A DNA stretch of 64,000 nucleotides, from positions 310,001-374,000 of the forward strand of contig CAVUYY010000008.1 of NCBI GenBank assembly GCA_963745775.1. Direction: 5' to 3'. The notes below the pieces were generated by a model. The model ran no database searches and had not been told where the DNA came from. It saw only the letters and a list, made by a program, of their open reading frames with translations. Both the position numbers and the translations under genes were made by a program. Below are positions 23,278 through 31,926 of this stretch, piece by piece. Every line of letters starts with the position of its first letter. Positions within the stretch are counted from its first letter, which is position 1. The stretch comes from Gaiellasilicea sp963745775. Its GTDB lineage: Bacteria; Actinomycetota; Thermoleophilia; Gaiellales; Gaiellaceae.

Positions 23278-23987
23278 CCGACTCCCAGCCACTCGAAGAA
23301 CCGGTTCAGGTAGACGCGGAGCCACCAGAAGCGGTCGAAGAAGAGCAATGCGCCGAGCGCGACGAGGATCGCGCCGCTGACGAGCTGGATCGTCGCGTAG
23401 TGGTCGCGGATCCGGCGGAAGAAGCCCATCGCGGGGACGAACAACGCCGCTGCCACGAGGAACGGGACGGCGAGGCCGAGCGCGTAGACCGCGAGCAGGA
23501 CGGAGCCCTCGAGCACGGTGCCGGAATCGCCGGCGAGCACGAGGATCGAGCCGAGCACGGGGCTGATGCACGGCGCCGCGCAGATCGCGAAGGCGCCGCC
23601 GAGCAGGAAGCCCGACCCCCGCCGCCGCGCTCCCTGGACGAGCCCGGCGCCGAGCAGCCGCTCGGGCCACGGGAGCAGGCCCATGAAGACGAGCCCGAAG
23701 ACGATCAGGACGAAGCCCGCGATCTGCTCGAGGAGGAACTGGTTCTCGGCAATCGAGAGGCCGATCGCCGCAGCGCCGGCGCCGAGCAGGACGAAGATCG
23801 AGACGAGGCCCGCGACGAAGGGCAGGCTCGAGAGGACGATCCGGCCGGCCGAACCAGGCTCGCCGAGGCGATCGGCTTCGACCGACGACACCGCCGAGAG
23901 GTAGCCGGGCACGAGCGGCAGGACGCACGGCGCAAGGAACGAGACGAGGCCCGCGGCGAACGCGACCGCGACTCCAGCAGGGCTCAT
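23274..23987 (-). CDS. ccdA: CcdA-type thiol-disulfide electron transporter (DsbD family)
   Basis: 237 residues from ATG 23987. It is a six-helix membrane protein with the two redox cysteines in the expected places, FLAPCVLPLVPGYLS near residue 21 and CAAPCISPVLGS near residue 137. CcdA passes electrons from cytoplasmic thioredoxin to extracytoplasmic thioredoxin-like proteins. It is the last gene of the operon, 10 bases after ccmH; upstream are the TlpA-like thioredoxin and an L,D-transpeptidase. No other cytochrome c maturation genes (ccmE, ccmF, ccsA, resB) are in the window. Confidence 0.9.
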   Translation of the reverse strand: MSPAGVAVAFAAGLVSFLAPCVLPLVPGYLSAVSSVEADRLGEPGSAGRIVLSSLPFVAGLVSIFVLLGAGAAAIGLSIAENQFLLEQIAGFVLIVFGLVFMGLLPWPERLLGAGLVQGARRRGSGFLLGGAFAICAAPCISPVLGSILVLAGDSGTVLEGSVLLAVYALGLAVPFLVAAALFVPAMGFFRRIRDHYATIQLVSGAILVALGALLFFDRFWWLRVYLNRFFEWLGVG

Positions 23988-23997
23988 CCGGCCCCGC

Positions 23998-24453
23998 TCA
24001 CTCGAAGCGGGCCAGCTCGTCGTCGAGCCGCCGTTCCGCTTCGGGATCGAGCGCCGGCTCGTGGGGCGGCGTCGATTCCGACCGCGATCGGCTCCAGCCC
24101 CAGGCGAGTGCGCCGACCGCAACCGCCGCGACGCCGATCCCACCGAGTGGGAGCAGCCACGCGAGCCAGTCGAATCCCTTCCGCGGCGGCACCGCGAGCA
24201 CCCCGCGGCCGAACTGCTCGACGAGCTTCGCCTTGATCTCGCTCTTCGTGTCGCCTGCGGCGATCCGGATCCGGATGAACGCCTTCATCCGCCGCGCGAT
24301 CTCGGCGTTCGAGGTGTCGAGCGTGGAGTCGCAGATCGGACAGACGAGCTCGGACTCGAGCTCCGCCGGGGTCGGGTTCTGCTCGCTCGCGAACGCTGGA
24401 GCGGCGAGAGCGAAGGTTGCGAGGACGAGCAGGACTTTGTGCTTCAGAAACAC
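23998..24453 (-). CDS. ccmH: CcmH-like thiol-disulfide oxidoreductase
   Basis: 151 residues from GTG 24453. A signal-like N-terminus (VLLVLATFALAAPAFA, residues 8-23) is followed by the CcmH domain with ELVCPICDSTLDTSN near residues 35-49; the CPIC pair reduces apocytochrome cysteines. A helix FIRIRIAAGDTKSEIKAKLVEQFG and a second membrane segment near residues 97-117 (LPLGGIGVAAVAVGALAWGW) complete the family layout. The C-terminal tail is acidic. The gene sits between tlpA and ccdA with 10-base gaps. Confidence 0.88.
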   Translation of the reverse strand: MFLKHKVLLVLATFALAAPAFASEQNPTPAELESELVCPICDSTLDTSNAEIARRMKAFIRIRIAAGDTKSEIKAKLVEQFGRGVLAVPPRKGFDWLAWLLPLGGIGVAAVAVGALAWGWSRSRSESTPPHEPALDPEAERRLDDELARFE

Positions 24454-24463
24454 AAGGTCGTTC

Positions 24464-25018
24464 TCACGCCCCCGCCAGCGCGCGCTCGATTCCGTCGTCG
24501 AGCTCGTCCGCCTCGTCGACCGGCCCGGCGATCCGGTAGACGACCCGGCCGCGCGCGTCGATGAAGTACGTCTCCGGAAAGCCCGTGACGCCGTAGCGAC
24601 CGACGGTCGATCCCTTGCCGTCGTAGACGTTCGGGTACGTGACGCCGAACCTTCGCACGAACGAGCGGGCGTCGCCGCGAAAGTCCTTGACGTCGATGCC
24701 GACGAAGACGACGTCCTTGCCCTGCCAGCGCTCCCACCCCTTCTGCAAGAGCGGCGTCTCGTCCTTGCACGGCCCGCACCAGGAGGCCCAGAAGTTGAGG
24801 ACGACGGTCTTCCCGCGCAGCGACTCGAGCGCGAGGTCGCCGCTGCCGTCGAGCTTCGCCAGCGTGAAGGCCGGCGCCGGCACAGCCTTGCCGTCGGCCA
24901 GCGAGCTCGTGACGGCGCTGTCGTCTCCCTTCGCGACCTTCCAGATCAGGAGCCCGAGCAGGGCGATGACGATCCCGACGGCAACGACCTGAGCTCCGAG
25001 CCGGACGCGGCCGGTCAC
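24464..25018 (-). CDS. TlpA/CcmG-type membrane-anchored thioredoxin
   Basis: 184 residues from GTG 25018, coupled to the L,D-transpeptidase stop by GTGA. One membrane anchor (VVAVGIVIALLGLLIW, residues 10-26) precedes the redox domain: APAFTLAKLDG near residue 48, VVLNFWASWCGPCKDETP near residues 72-89 with the WCGPC active site, and YGVTGFPETYFIDARGRV near residues 140-157 with the cis-proline (GFPET). The CcmG/ResA-like insert (FVGIDVKDF) is present. It probably receives electrons from CcdA and reduces a protein thiol outside the membrane. Confidence 0.9.
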   Translation of the reverse strand: MTGRVRLGAQVVAVGIVIALLGLLIWKVAKGDDSAVTSSLADGKAVPAPAFTLAKLDGSGDLALESLRGKTVVLNFWASWCGPCKDETPLLQKGWERWQGKDVVFVGIDVKDFRGDARSFVRRFGVTYPNVYDGKGSTVGRYGVTGFPETYFIDARGRVVYRIAGPVDEADELDDGIERALAGA

Positions 25019-26121
25019 GAGACGATGAAGACCGGCGTCCCCGTCTCCACCTGCTCGAACAGCCACTCGACCTCGGAGATCAGCATCCGGATGCAGCCGT
25101 GCGAGGCGGAGTAGCCGATCGAGGCGGCGTCGGGCGTCCCGTGAATCCCGACTGCAGGCGACGAGATCCCCATCCAGCGCGTCCCGAGCGGGTTGCCCGG
25201 GCCGGGCGGGATGGGCTTCGCGTCCTTCGCCCAGTCGGATGCCGGCGGGTACCACCAGGGATTGCGCCACTTGACGACGATCCGGAAGCTGCCGAGCGGG
25301 GTCGGGTAGCGCGCCTGCCCGGTGGCGACTCCGAACGTGCGCCGGAGCTTCATCCCGTCGTACAGATAGAGCCGGTTGCTCCCGCGCCGAATCACGATCA
25401 CCTCACCGATCGACGTGCGCGTGATCGCCGGCGCGACCTCGACGAGCCGGGCGGTCACGGGCGTTCGCTGATGCGTCTTCACGTTGCGAACGAGCTCGCG
25501 TACGAGCGTCGTCTGCCTCAGCTCCCTGCCCGTGCGGGAGGCGGTCACGAACGGTGTCGCGCCGCGCAGCAGGAGGCGCGAGTCGACGCGCTCGCGGTCG
25601 AAGCGGGCGGCGAGCCGCTTGACCCAGCGCTCGATTCCCGGCAGCGGCGCGGCGACCTTCAGCGGCACGTTCGCGCCGGGTCTCGAGATTCGCGCGCGCT
25701 TGACGGCGTCGCCGACATAGGCGGACGCGCCGAGCGCCTTCGGCGAGACGAGCAGCTTCGAGGTGCCGGCGATGCGAACGGTCAGCGGTCGCGCGAAGAA
25801 GGCGCGAACCTCGGCTGTCGCGAACGCCGGCGAGAGCCCGCCCACGAGCAGGCCGGCGATCGTGACGCCCGCCGGGATCGTCGTCGGCCGCGGTGGCGGC
25901 GGTGGCTTCGGCGTCGTGGTCGTCGTCGGGACCGTCGTGGTGGTGGTCGTCGTCGTGACCGTGGGCGGCGGCGTCGTGACCGTCCCGGTCGTTCCGGTGG
26001 TCGTCGTTCCTGTCGTGACGGTCTGCGCGATCACACCCGGCGCGGCAACGAGGACGAGCGCGCTGAGGAGGCCGGCCACGGCACAGCTGAGCAGAGAAAG
26101 GGCCGCAAATCCGCGCTTCAC
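25015..26121 (-). CDS. L,D-transpeptidase (YkuD domain), secreted or membrane-anchored
   Basis: 368 residues from GTG 26121. An N-terminal hydrophobic signal (residues 8-32) is followed by a long threonine/valine/proline-rich linker (about 33-80), probably cell-wall spanning, then a middle region (about 85-235) resembling a substrate-binding or PG_binding_4-like part. The catalytic YkuD domain occupies about 240-368: LYLYDGMKLRRTFGVATG, GIHGTPDAASIGYSASHGC near residue 343, with the nucleophilic cysteine in SHGCIRM. The enzyme makes 3-3 crosslinks in peptidoglycan or attaches proteins to it. The gene is coupled at both ends (GTGA with gdpD and with tlpA). TACACT lies exactly 6 bases before the GTG, so a secondary leaderless promoter is possible. 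Confidence 0.9.
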   Translation of the reverse strand: MKRGFAALSLLSCAVAGLLSALVLVAAPGVIAQTVTTGTTTTGTTGTVTTPPPTVTTTTTTTTVPTTTTTPKPPPPPRPTTIPAGVTIAGLLVGGLSPAFATAEVRAFFARPLTVRIAGTSKLLVSPKALGASAYVGDAVKRARISRPGANVPLKVAAPLPGIERWVKRLAARFDRERVDSRLLLRGATPFVTASRTGRELRQTTLVRELVRNVKTHQRTPVTARLVEVAPAITRTSIGEVIVIRRGSNRLYLYDGMKLRRTFGVATGQARYPTPLGSFRIVVKWRNPWWYPPASDWAKDAKPIPPGPGNPLGTRWMGISSPAVGIHGTPDAASIGYSASHGCIRMLISEVEWLFEQVETGTPVFIVS

Positions 26122-26919
26122 GGGCCTAGTGTAGCCATGCCTGTATCCATCGCTTCGAAGATTCTGGGGTCGTTCGTGATCACCGCGTCGACCCCCGCCG
26201 CCGTCATCGCCGCGAGCTCCTCGGGCCGATCTATCGTCCAGGTCCAGACGGCGGCGCCGCAGTCGTGAGCGGCTGCGACCGTCTCGGCGGAGACGACCGC
26301 CTGATGGAGCATCAGCGCGTTCGCGCCGGCGCTCGCGAGCATCGCCGGCACGCGCCGCGGGAGCGCCGCCCGAAGCGCGACCGTGCCGAGCCGGATTGCC
26401 GGATGGAGGATCCGCCTGCGCGCGATCCCACGCCGATCCTCCGGATAGGTGACGCCGATCCGCACGCCCGGGACGGCACGCGCCACCGCCCGCAGGCTCT
26501 CGCGGTGGAAGGAGCTCACGACCGTTCGACCGACGAGGTCATGCCGCTCGAGCGCAGCGGCGAGCTCGTCGAGCCGCTCGGTCAGCTTCAGGTCGACGTG
26601 CACGGCGACTTCAGGCCTGTCGGCGAAGAACGCGAGCGCCTCGTCGAGCGTCGGGCAGCGCCGGAGCGACCTCCCGCAGCTCGGCGAGCGAACGGTCGCG
26701 CACCGTCCCGGCGGCAACGCCGTGACTGACCTCGTGGAGGTCGTTCGAGTGGGCCAGCACGAGGGGGCCGCCGACGAGGTCGAGCACGTCGAACTCGATT
26801 GCGTCCACGCCCACTGCGAGCGCGGCCTCGAAGGCGGCGAGCGTGTTCTCCGGCGCCAGCAGAGCCGCACCCCGATGGCCGACCCGGATCGGCGGCCCGT
26901 CTCCCCTCAAGAGCTTCAA
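26118..26919 (-). CDS. Glycerophosphodiester phosphodiesterase family protein, frameshifted
   Basis: Hydrolyses glycerophosphodiesters to glycerol-3-phosphate and an alcohol. TTG 26919 overlaps the stop of the upstream gene (TTGA). The N-terminal part shows IRVGHRGAALLAPENTLAAF near residues 10-29 and VDAIEFDVL with HSNDLHEVSHG, which is the GDPD active site. One extra base within 26651-26657 breaks the frame; the next frame continues LDEALAFFADRPEVAVHVDLKL, WTWTIDRPEELAAM and GVDAVITNDP. Corrected length is about 267 residues, normal for the family. The stop overlaps the L,D-transpeptidase start. Confidence 0.85.
26128..26133 (-). promoter_or_regulatory. Possible internal leaderless promoter for the L,D-transpeptidase
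   Basis: TACACT on the minus strand, 6 bases before GTG 26121, inside the last codons of the GDPD gene. The exact spacing matches the other leaderless sites of the window. Confidence 0.4.
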
Positions 26920-28442
26920 GGCGCAGTCGGAAGCGGAGCCTCGTCGAGTTCGCCGCCGCGCGCCGCGAAGCTGACGATCATCCGGTCGGTGACCCATTCC
27001 ACCGGGGCATGGTCGTCGGTCCAGGGATCCGACGCCGGAGCCACCGCGGGCCTCGACCTGAGGTCGCGCTCGAGCAGGCTGACCAGCGGGGCAAGCCGCG
27101 AATCGAGCGGCGCGAGCGAGCCACGCGACGACCCGTCGGGATCCGAGAAGCCGATCACGACCCGGTTGAACCGGAGCGCGTTCCACACCCGAACCTCGGG
27201 AAAGACGGTCGCGAGCGTGCCGGAGACCTCACGCACGAGCGCGTCGTCGTCTGGCACGGTCGCCACGTTGAGCGCGACGACTCCACCGGGCGCCAGCCGG
27301 TCGCGCACCAGCTCGAAGAAGTCCCGCGTGGCGAGGTAGAACGGAACGTAGGGCTGGTGGTAGGCGTCGACGTAGATCACGTCGTAGCGCCGGTCGCGGC
27401 GCTGGAGGAAGGGGCGCGCGTCCTCGTCGTAGGTCGTCACGCGCGGGTTGTCTGCGAGCCCGAAGAAGCGGTAGCCGACCTCGGTCACGGCTGCGTCGAT
27501 CTCGACCCCGTCGATCTCGGCGCGCGGCCAGAAGACGCCGAACGCGCGGGCGAGCGTGCCGCCGGCGTTGCCGAGGATCGCGACCCGGCGCGGCGGTCGC
27601 TCGAGCACGACCGGCACCGTCAACAGCGCGTCCCAGACACCGCCGGTCAGCACGGTCTCCTCGCGCCAGACGGAGTGAACCGCCACTCCCTCGTTCAGGC
27701 TGAGCAGGCGCCTGCCGTCGTCGCGCTCGAGCACCTGGATGAACTGGTGGCGCGACTCCTCCTCGTAGATGAGCCCTTCCTCCGCCTTGACGGCGCCCGG
27801 CGGGATCGCGACAAGAACAGCGAATGCGACCGCGGCGACGGCGGCCCGACGCCCGAGCAGCAGCGAGGCGGAGGCGGCGAGGACGAAAGCGGTGCCGAGC
27901 AGTGTCCGCTGCGTCCCGACGAGCGGGATCGCGATCAGCGCGGGGACGAACGTGCCGAGGAGGGAGCCGACCGTGGAAAGCGCGTAGAAGCGGCCGGCCA
28001 CTGCGCCTGCCGTTGCGACATCGGTGATCGCGAGCCGGATCGCGAACGGCGAGACCATCCCGAGCAGGACGACCGCGGGCGAGAACAGAAGCAGGACGGC
28101 GAAGAAGGAGCCGATCACAGCGCCCGCGGACGCATCGTCGAGGCTGCTCACCGTCGCGTCGAGGAAAGGCCGGGCGATGAAGGGCGTCAGGGCCACCCAC
28201 GCCGCCGCGGCGAGCACGATCAGGCCGAGGAGGCGCGGCTCCGGCCGCCGGTCGGCGAGCTTGCCGCCGAGGAAGTAGCCGAGCGCGAGCGCGGCGAGGA
28301 CGATCCCGATCAGGTTCGCCCAGACGATCGTCGAGGAGCCGAAGTACGGGGCCAGCAGCCGGGACGCGGCGATCTCGGTTGCCAGGGAGCCGATCCCGGC
28401 CCCGAAGACGAGTGCGGCGAGCGTCGTCTGCGAGCGCCTCAT
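26916..28442 (-). CDS. Membrane protein with a spermidine-synthase-like domain (fused MFS/SpeE type)
   Basis: 508 residues from ATG 28442. The first 215 residues contain seven or so hydrophobic segments (for example LLAPYFGSSTIVWANLIGIV and ALALGYFLGGKLADR). The remainder is a Rossmann methyltransferase-like domain: VAILGNAGGTLARAFG near residue 288, VEIDAAVTEVG near residue 312, YDVIYVDAYHQP near residue 352, GGVVALNVATV near residue 390. The polyamine-binding residues of true spermidine synthase are not obvious, and this fusion class has no established reaction. It is coupled to the phosphatase gene upstream (ATGA) and the GDPD gene downstream (TTGA). Confidence 0.82.
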   Translation of the reverse strand: MRRSQTTLAALVFGAGIGSLATEIAASRLLAPYFGSSTIVWANLIGIVLAALALGYFLGGKLADRRPEPRLLGLIVLAAAAWVALTPFIARPFLDATVSSLDDASAGAVIGSFFAVLLLFSPAVVLLGMVSPFAIRLAITDVATAGAVAGRFYALSTVGSLLGTFVPALIAIPLVGTQRTLLGTAFVLAASASLLLGRRAAVAAVAFAVLVAIPPGAVKAEEGLIYEEESRHQFIQVLERDDGRRLLSLNEGVAVHSVWREETVLTGGVWDALLTVPVVLERPPRRVAILGNAGGTLARAFGVFWPRAEIDGVEIDAAVTEVGYRFFGLADNPRVTTYDEDARPFLQRRDRRYDVIYVDAYHQPYVPFYLATRDFFELVRDRLAPGGVVALNVATVPDDDALVREVSGTLATVFPEVRVWNALRFNRVVIGFSDPDGSSRGSLAPLDSRLAPLVSLLERDLRSRPAVAPASDPWTDDHAPVEWVTDRMIVSFAARGGELDEAPLPTAP

Positions 28443-31105
28443 CCGGACCGCTTGATCACGACGAGCGCGAAGTCGTCTGCGAGCTCGCCTGCTTCCGTCC
28501 AGTCGCGGCAGGCGGCCAGCGCCGTCGTCGCGAGCTGCCTCGAAGGGAGGCCCCGCTGCTCGGAGAGCAACGCGTCGAGGCGCTCGGGGCCGAACTGCTC
28601 CCCGCCGCGTCGCGCCTCGACGACGCCGTCGGTGTAGAGGACGACGCTGGCGCCGACCGGAAAGTCGAGCGTGACCGGCTCGTATACCTGCGCCGGGTCG
28701 ATCCCGAGCGCAAGCCCGCGAGCATCGATCGGGACGACGCTGCCGTCGGGGAGCACGAGCCTCGGTGCGGGATGCCCGGCGCTCGCACAGGTGACCGTTC
28801 CCGCGTCGGTGTCGAGGACGAGCTCGACCATCGTGATGAACTTGCCCGCGGCGACCTCGGAGGCGACGACCTCGTTCGCGGCAGCGAGGAACACGCCCGG
28901 ATCCGTGTGCACCCGAGCGAGCGAGCGAAAGACGAACTTGGCCATCGCCATGTCCGCAGTGGCCTCGACGCCGTGGCCCGTGACGTCGCCGAGCACGACG
29001 GCGAGGCGCCCGTCCGCCAGCACGAGGTAGTCGTAGACGTCGCCGCCGACGTCGACGCGCGCGGCCGATTCGTAGACGTCCCCGATCTCGAGCCCGGCGA
29101 GATCCGGCACCTCGCGCGGCAGCAGGGATCGCTGCATCGTGTCCGCGAACTCCTTCTGCTGCCCGTAAAGACGGGCGTTGTCGATTGCGAGCGCGGCCTG
29201 CCCGGTGATCGAGAGAGCCGTGTCGGCGATCTCGCCGGCGACCGGTCGCTCGGGATGGAGCGAGACGATCGTGAGGGTGGCGAGCAGCTCCCCGGCGGAC
29301 TCGATCGGAACGATCGCGGCCGTCGAACCCTTCTCGAGGAATGGAGCGAGCAGGGCGTTCGCACCCTCGAGAGTCGGAGCCGACCGCGCGTCGAGCAGCA
29401 GCGGCGCCCGCCGCTCCAGGAGCTCCTGCCGCTCCGCGCGGGTGAGCGGCTGCGGCCGCGAGAGGAGCGCCCGCGCCGCCGCGTCGACGCGTACGTCGTT
29501 GACCTCGACGGCGCGAGCGACGAAGTCGACACCGCGTTCGTCGGGCATCCGAATCACCGCTGCATCGACACCGAGCAGCGTCACGATCGAGCGAGCCAGG
29601 ACGTCGAGAGTCGTCTGCAGCGACAGGCTCTGCGCGAAGGTGCCGGAGATCTCGTAGAGCGCGCGCAGCCGTTTCGCGGACTCGCGCTCCGCGGAAAGCG
29701 CGGCCTCGAGCTCGTCACCGAGGCTCGTCGCGCGCTCGTGCAGACGCGCGTTCTGGACTGCGACGGCGAGCTGCGCGGCGAGCGCCACGAGCAGTGCCGA
29801 TTCGTTCGGGGTCAGTCGCACCGGGCGCCGGGGATAGACGGCCAAGAGCCCGATCAGCCCTTCCTGGACGAGGAGTGGAAGCGCGAGCACCGACGTGATC
29901 TCGGCTGCCGCCGCCTCGTCCGAGGCCGATCCCAGCTGGGCGAGCAGGGCGGCATCGGCGAGCTCGACGATCCCGTGTCCGCGCCGTGGGCCTAGGGCGA
30001 GCTCGAGCACGGCACGAGCGACCTGCTCGTGCGGTTGCTCGAGGCCTCGCGCCGCGGCGGCCGTCAGCGCGCCTTCCTCCTCGAGGTAGACCGCGACCCG
30101 GTCCGAGTCGAGCAGCGTGGCGACGTGCTCCACCGCGGTCTCGAGCGTGTGAGCGAGCGACAGGCTCGCGATCGCCTCACCGACAACCGCCAGGAGCGCC
30201 CGGCTCCGCTCGAGCTCCACGGCCAGCTCGCGTGCGCGGCCCGCGGCACGCAGGGCATGGGCGGCACGAACTGCGAAGCTGGCAACCGGTGCGAGCTGCT
30301 CCGGTGCGCCGCCGGTTCGATAGAGAAGCTGGAGGACGCCGATCGGCGGCTGACCGAGTCGAAGCACGACGAGCGATCCCTCAGGCAGCTCGTGCACCGC
30401 GGTCGACTGCGGGTCGAGCATGATCGTCTCGGCGGCAGCGGTCGCCGCCGCGAGGTCCGGCGTCCGGGCGTACAGACCGTCGAGGACGACGCCTTCCGAC
30501 GACAGCAGCCAGAGCAGCGCTCCGTCCGCCTCGGAGGCCATCGCCGCGATCCGCGCGACATGAGCGCCGGTCTCCCGCTCGTCCGAGGCGGCGGCAAGCG
30601 CGTCGCCTGCGAGCTCGAGGACCGAACCCGACGATCCGTCGCGTCCCTCGTCTCCGCAGAGTTGGGTCGCGAGCAAGGCGAGATCGGCCGCGAGGGACGC
30701 GAACTGCCGCTCCGCCGGGTCGAATTCGCCCTCGTGACGAAGCAGCTCGAGCATGCCGAGCTCCCGGTCCGACGCGTCGAGCTGAACGGCGATCGCCGCC
30801 GCTCCGGGGCCGAGCAGCTCGCGTAACGCGGTGGCTCCCGCCGCGGCGTCCCCGAGCCGCAATCCCTCGATCTCCGCCCGGAGCGATGCGGCCGACGCCC
30901 ACACCGCGCGCGCGACCAGCTCCTCGTTCCGCTCGCGCACCCACACGACGACGACCTCGGCGCCCACGGCAAGCGCAACCGCGCCGACGATCGCATCGAG
31001 CGTGCGCTGGAGCGGCTCGCGAGTCGCAACCGCCCGACCGGCGAGCGCCAACGCGGCGAGCGCCTCCGGGAGCGCCGCGCGCGCTGCCTTGGCGGCGATG
31101 CTCAA
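28439..31105 (-). CDS. Multi-GAF PP2C-type (SpoIIE) protein phosphatase
   Basis: 888 residues from TTG 31105 (TTGA overlap with the small gene upstream). About four GAF-like modules fill residues 20-640, for example EPLQRTLDAIVGAVALAVGA near residue 32, HTLETAVEHVATLLDSDRVAVY near residue 320, and SLQTTLDVLARSIVTLLGVD near residue 500. The last 220 residues are the phosphatase: VGGDVYDYLVLADGRLAVVLG in two parts, DVTGHGVEATADMAMAKF, then ASAGHPAP and LYTDGVVEARR, with metal aspartates in the expected positions. Such proteins (RsbU/RsbP-like) dephosphorylate anti-anti-sigma factors in response to small-molecule or redox signals. No sigma-factor partner is in the window. It is the first large gene of the operon ending in ccdA. 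Confidence 0.88.
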   Translation of the reverse strand: MSIAAKAARAALPEALAALALAGRAVATREPLQRTLDAIVGAVALAVGAEVVVVWVRERNEELVARAVWASAASLRAEIEGLRLGDAAAGATALRELLGPGAAAIAVQLDASDRELGMLELLRHEGEFDPAERQFASLAADLALLATQLCGDEGRDGSSGSVLELAGDALAAASDERETGAHVARIAAMASEADGALLWLLSSEGVVLDGLYARTPDLAAATAAAETIMLDPQSTAVHELPEGSLVVLRLGQPPIGVLQLLYRTGGAPEQLAPVASFAVRAAHALRAAGRARELAVELERSRALLAVVGEAIASLSLAHTLETAVEHVATLLDSDRVAVYLEEEGALTAAAARGLEQPHEQVARAVLELALGPRRGHGIVELADAALLAQLGSASDEAAAAEITSVLALPLLVQEGLIGLLAVYPRRPVRLTPNESALLVALAAQLAVAVQNARLHERATSLGDELEAALSAERESAKRLRALYEISGTFAQSLSLQTTLDVLARSIVTLLGVDAAVIRMPDERGVDFVARAVEVNDVRVDAAARALLSRPQPLTRAERQELLERRAPLLLDARSAPTLEGANALLAPFLEKGSTAAIVPIESAGELLATLTIVSLHPERPVAGEIADTALSITGQAALAIDNARLYGQQKEFADTMQRSLLPREVPDLAGLEIGDVYESAARVDVGGDVYDYLVLADGRLAVVLGDVTGHGVEATADMAMAKFVFRSLARVHTDPGVFLAAANEVVASEVAAGKFITMVELVLDTDAGTVTCASAGHPAPRLVLPDGSVVPIDARGLALGIDPAQVYEPVTLDFPVGASVVLYTDGVVEARRGGEQFGPERLDALLSEQRGLPSRQLATTALAACRDWTEAGELADDFALVVIKRSG

Positions 31106-31341
31106 AGCCCGAAGAGACGCTCGATCTCGCGCCAGATCGTCACCGTGAGCGCGATGCCGACGGCGACGAGCACGAGCAGCACGATCCAGAACCGAAGACT
31201 CGCGCGCCGGCGGGCGCGGGAGCGCTCGATCCGGGCCCGGCGCCGGGCGCGCTCGTGCAGATAGGCCCGGTCGACTGCGATCGGGTCGAACGAGGGCGGT
31301 GCATCCTCCCCCGGCAGTTGCCGCGTCGCAGGCTTGGCCAT
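31102..31341 (-). CDS. 79-residue protein with one C-terminal membrane segment
   Basis: ATG 31341. The first 50 residues are polar and very arginine-rich (LHERARRRARIERSRARRR), followed by one hydrophobic helix (FWIVLLVLVAVGIALTV) and a short tail. The topology suggests a cytoplasmic basic domain on a membrane anchor, possibly contacting nucleic acid or acidic lipids. The stop overlaps the TTG of the phosphatase gene (TTGA), so it heads that operon. I do not recognise the family. Confidence 0.65.
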   Translation of the reverse strand: MAKPATRQLPGEDAPPSFDPIAVDRAYLHERARRRARIERSRARRRASLRFWIVLLVLVAVGIALTVTIWREIERLFGL

Positions 31342-31429
31342 ACGGCGAAGTCTAGTCCGCTCGCCTCGCCGGGAGGTTGGGCGCGAGGTCGACGAAGACC
31401 GTCCTCGTGACGGCTGGGCTGGAATGACC

Positions 31430-31435
31430 GATACT
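31430..31435 (+). promoter_or_regulatory. -10 box of the 31444 membrane protein gene
   Basis: GATACT ends 8 bases before ATG 31444. No ribosome-binding site is seen, in keeping with a near-leaderless transcript. Confidence 0.45.
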
Positions 31436-31443
31436 TCCGTCCG

Positions 31444-31926
31444 ATGGAGGATCCCGCACCCCAGTACGAGCTCGCGACCGACCCGCTCGACGCCGATCCC
31501 GGTCCTCGCCTCCGCGTGCCTCAGCTCTGGGGGCTCGGCCAGCGCCTGACGTGGGTCGCCGGCCTCGCGCTCGCGATCTCGGCGTTTACCGGCTGGTATT
31601 CGGGTCCCGGCACCGATCAGGGCGTCGAGGTGAGCGTGCTCGCGTGGGACACCGGGCTCCTCGGCAAGCTCGTCCTCCTGATCGGGATCGTCGCGATCGT
31701 GCTGGCGATCCTCCGGGAGACCGGAATCCAGCTTCCCGCCGCCGTGCCGGAGAGCCTCGTGGTGATCGCCCTGGGCGCCCTCGGCACGGTCGCGGTCCTC
31801 GTGCGGTTGATCTCGATCCCGGACGAGTTCTTCTTCGCGGGCCGTGGGTTCGGGCTCGTGATCAGCCTCGCCGCAGCCCTCGCACTCCTCGTCGCCGGCC
31901 TGCTCGAGGCGGCCGAGGAGATCTAG
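31444..31926 (+). CDS. Four-helix integral membrane protein, unrecognised
   Basis: 160 residues. The 30-residue cytoplasmic-looking start is proline- and aspartate-rich, followed by four hydrophobic stretches at about residues 34-50, 73-92, 100-120 and 135-155 (for example LVLLIGIVAIVLAIL and ISLAAALALLVAGLLEAAEE). No charged motif within the helices points to transport. Its stop codon and that of the convergent PAP2 gene share one CTAG (31923-31926). Function unknown. Confidence 0.7.
   Translation: MEDPAPQYELATDPLDADPGPRLRVPQLWGLGQRLTWVAGLALAISAFTGWYSGPGTDQGVEVSVLAWDTGLLGKLVLLIGIVAIVLAILRETGIQLPAAVPESLVVIALGALGTVAVLVRLISIPDEFFFAGRGFGLVISLAAALALLVAGLLEAAEEI

Noticed and set aside
25890..26030. 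Tandem repeat or phase-variable tract in the L,D-transpeptidase gene
   Set aside because: The GTC/GTG-rich stretch encodes the threonine/valine-rich linker; the codons vary and there is no exact repeat unit, so slippage-based switching is not supported.
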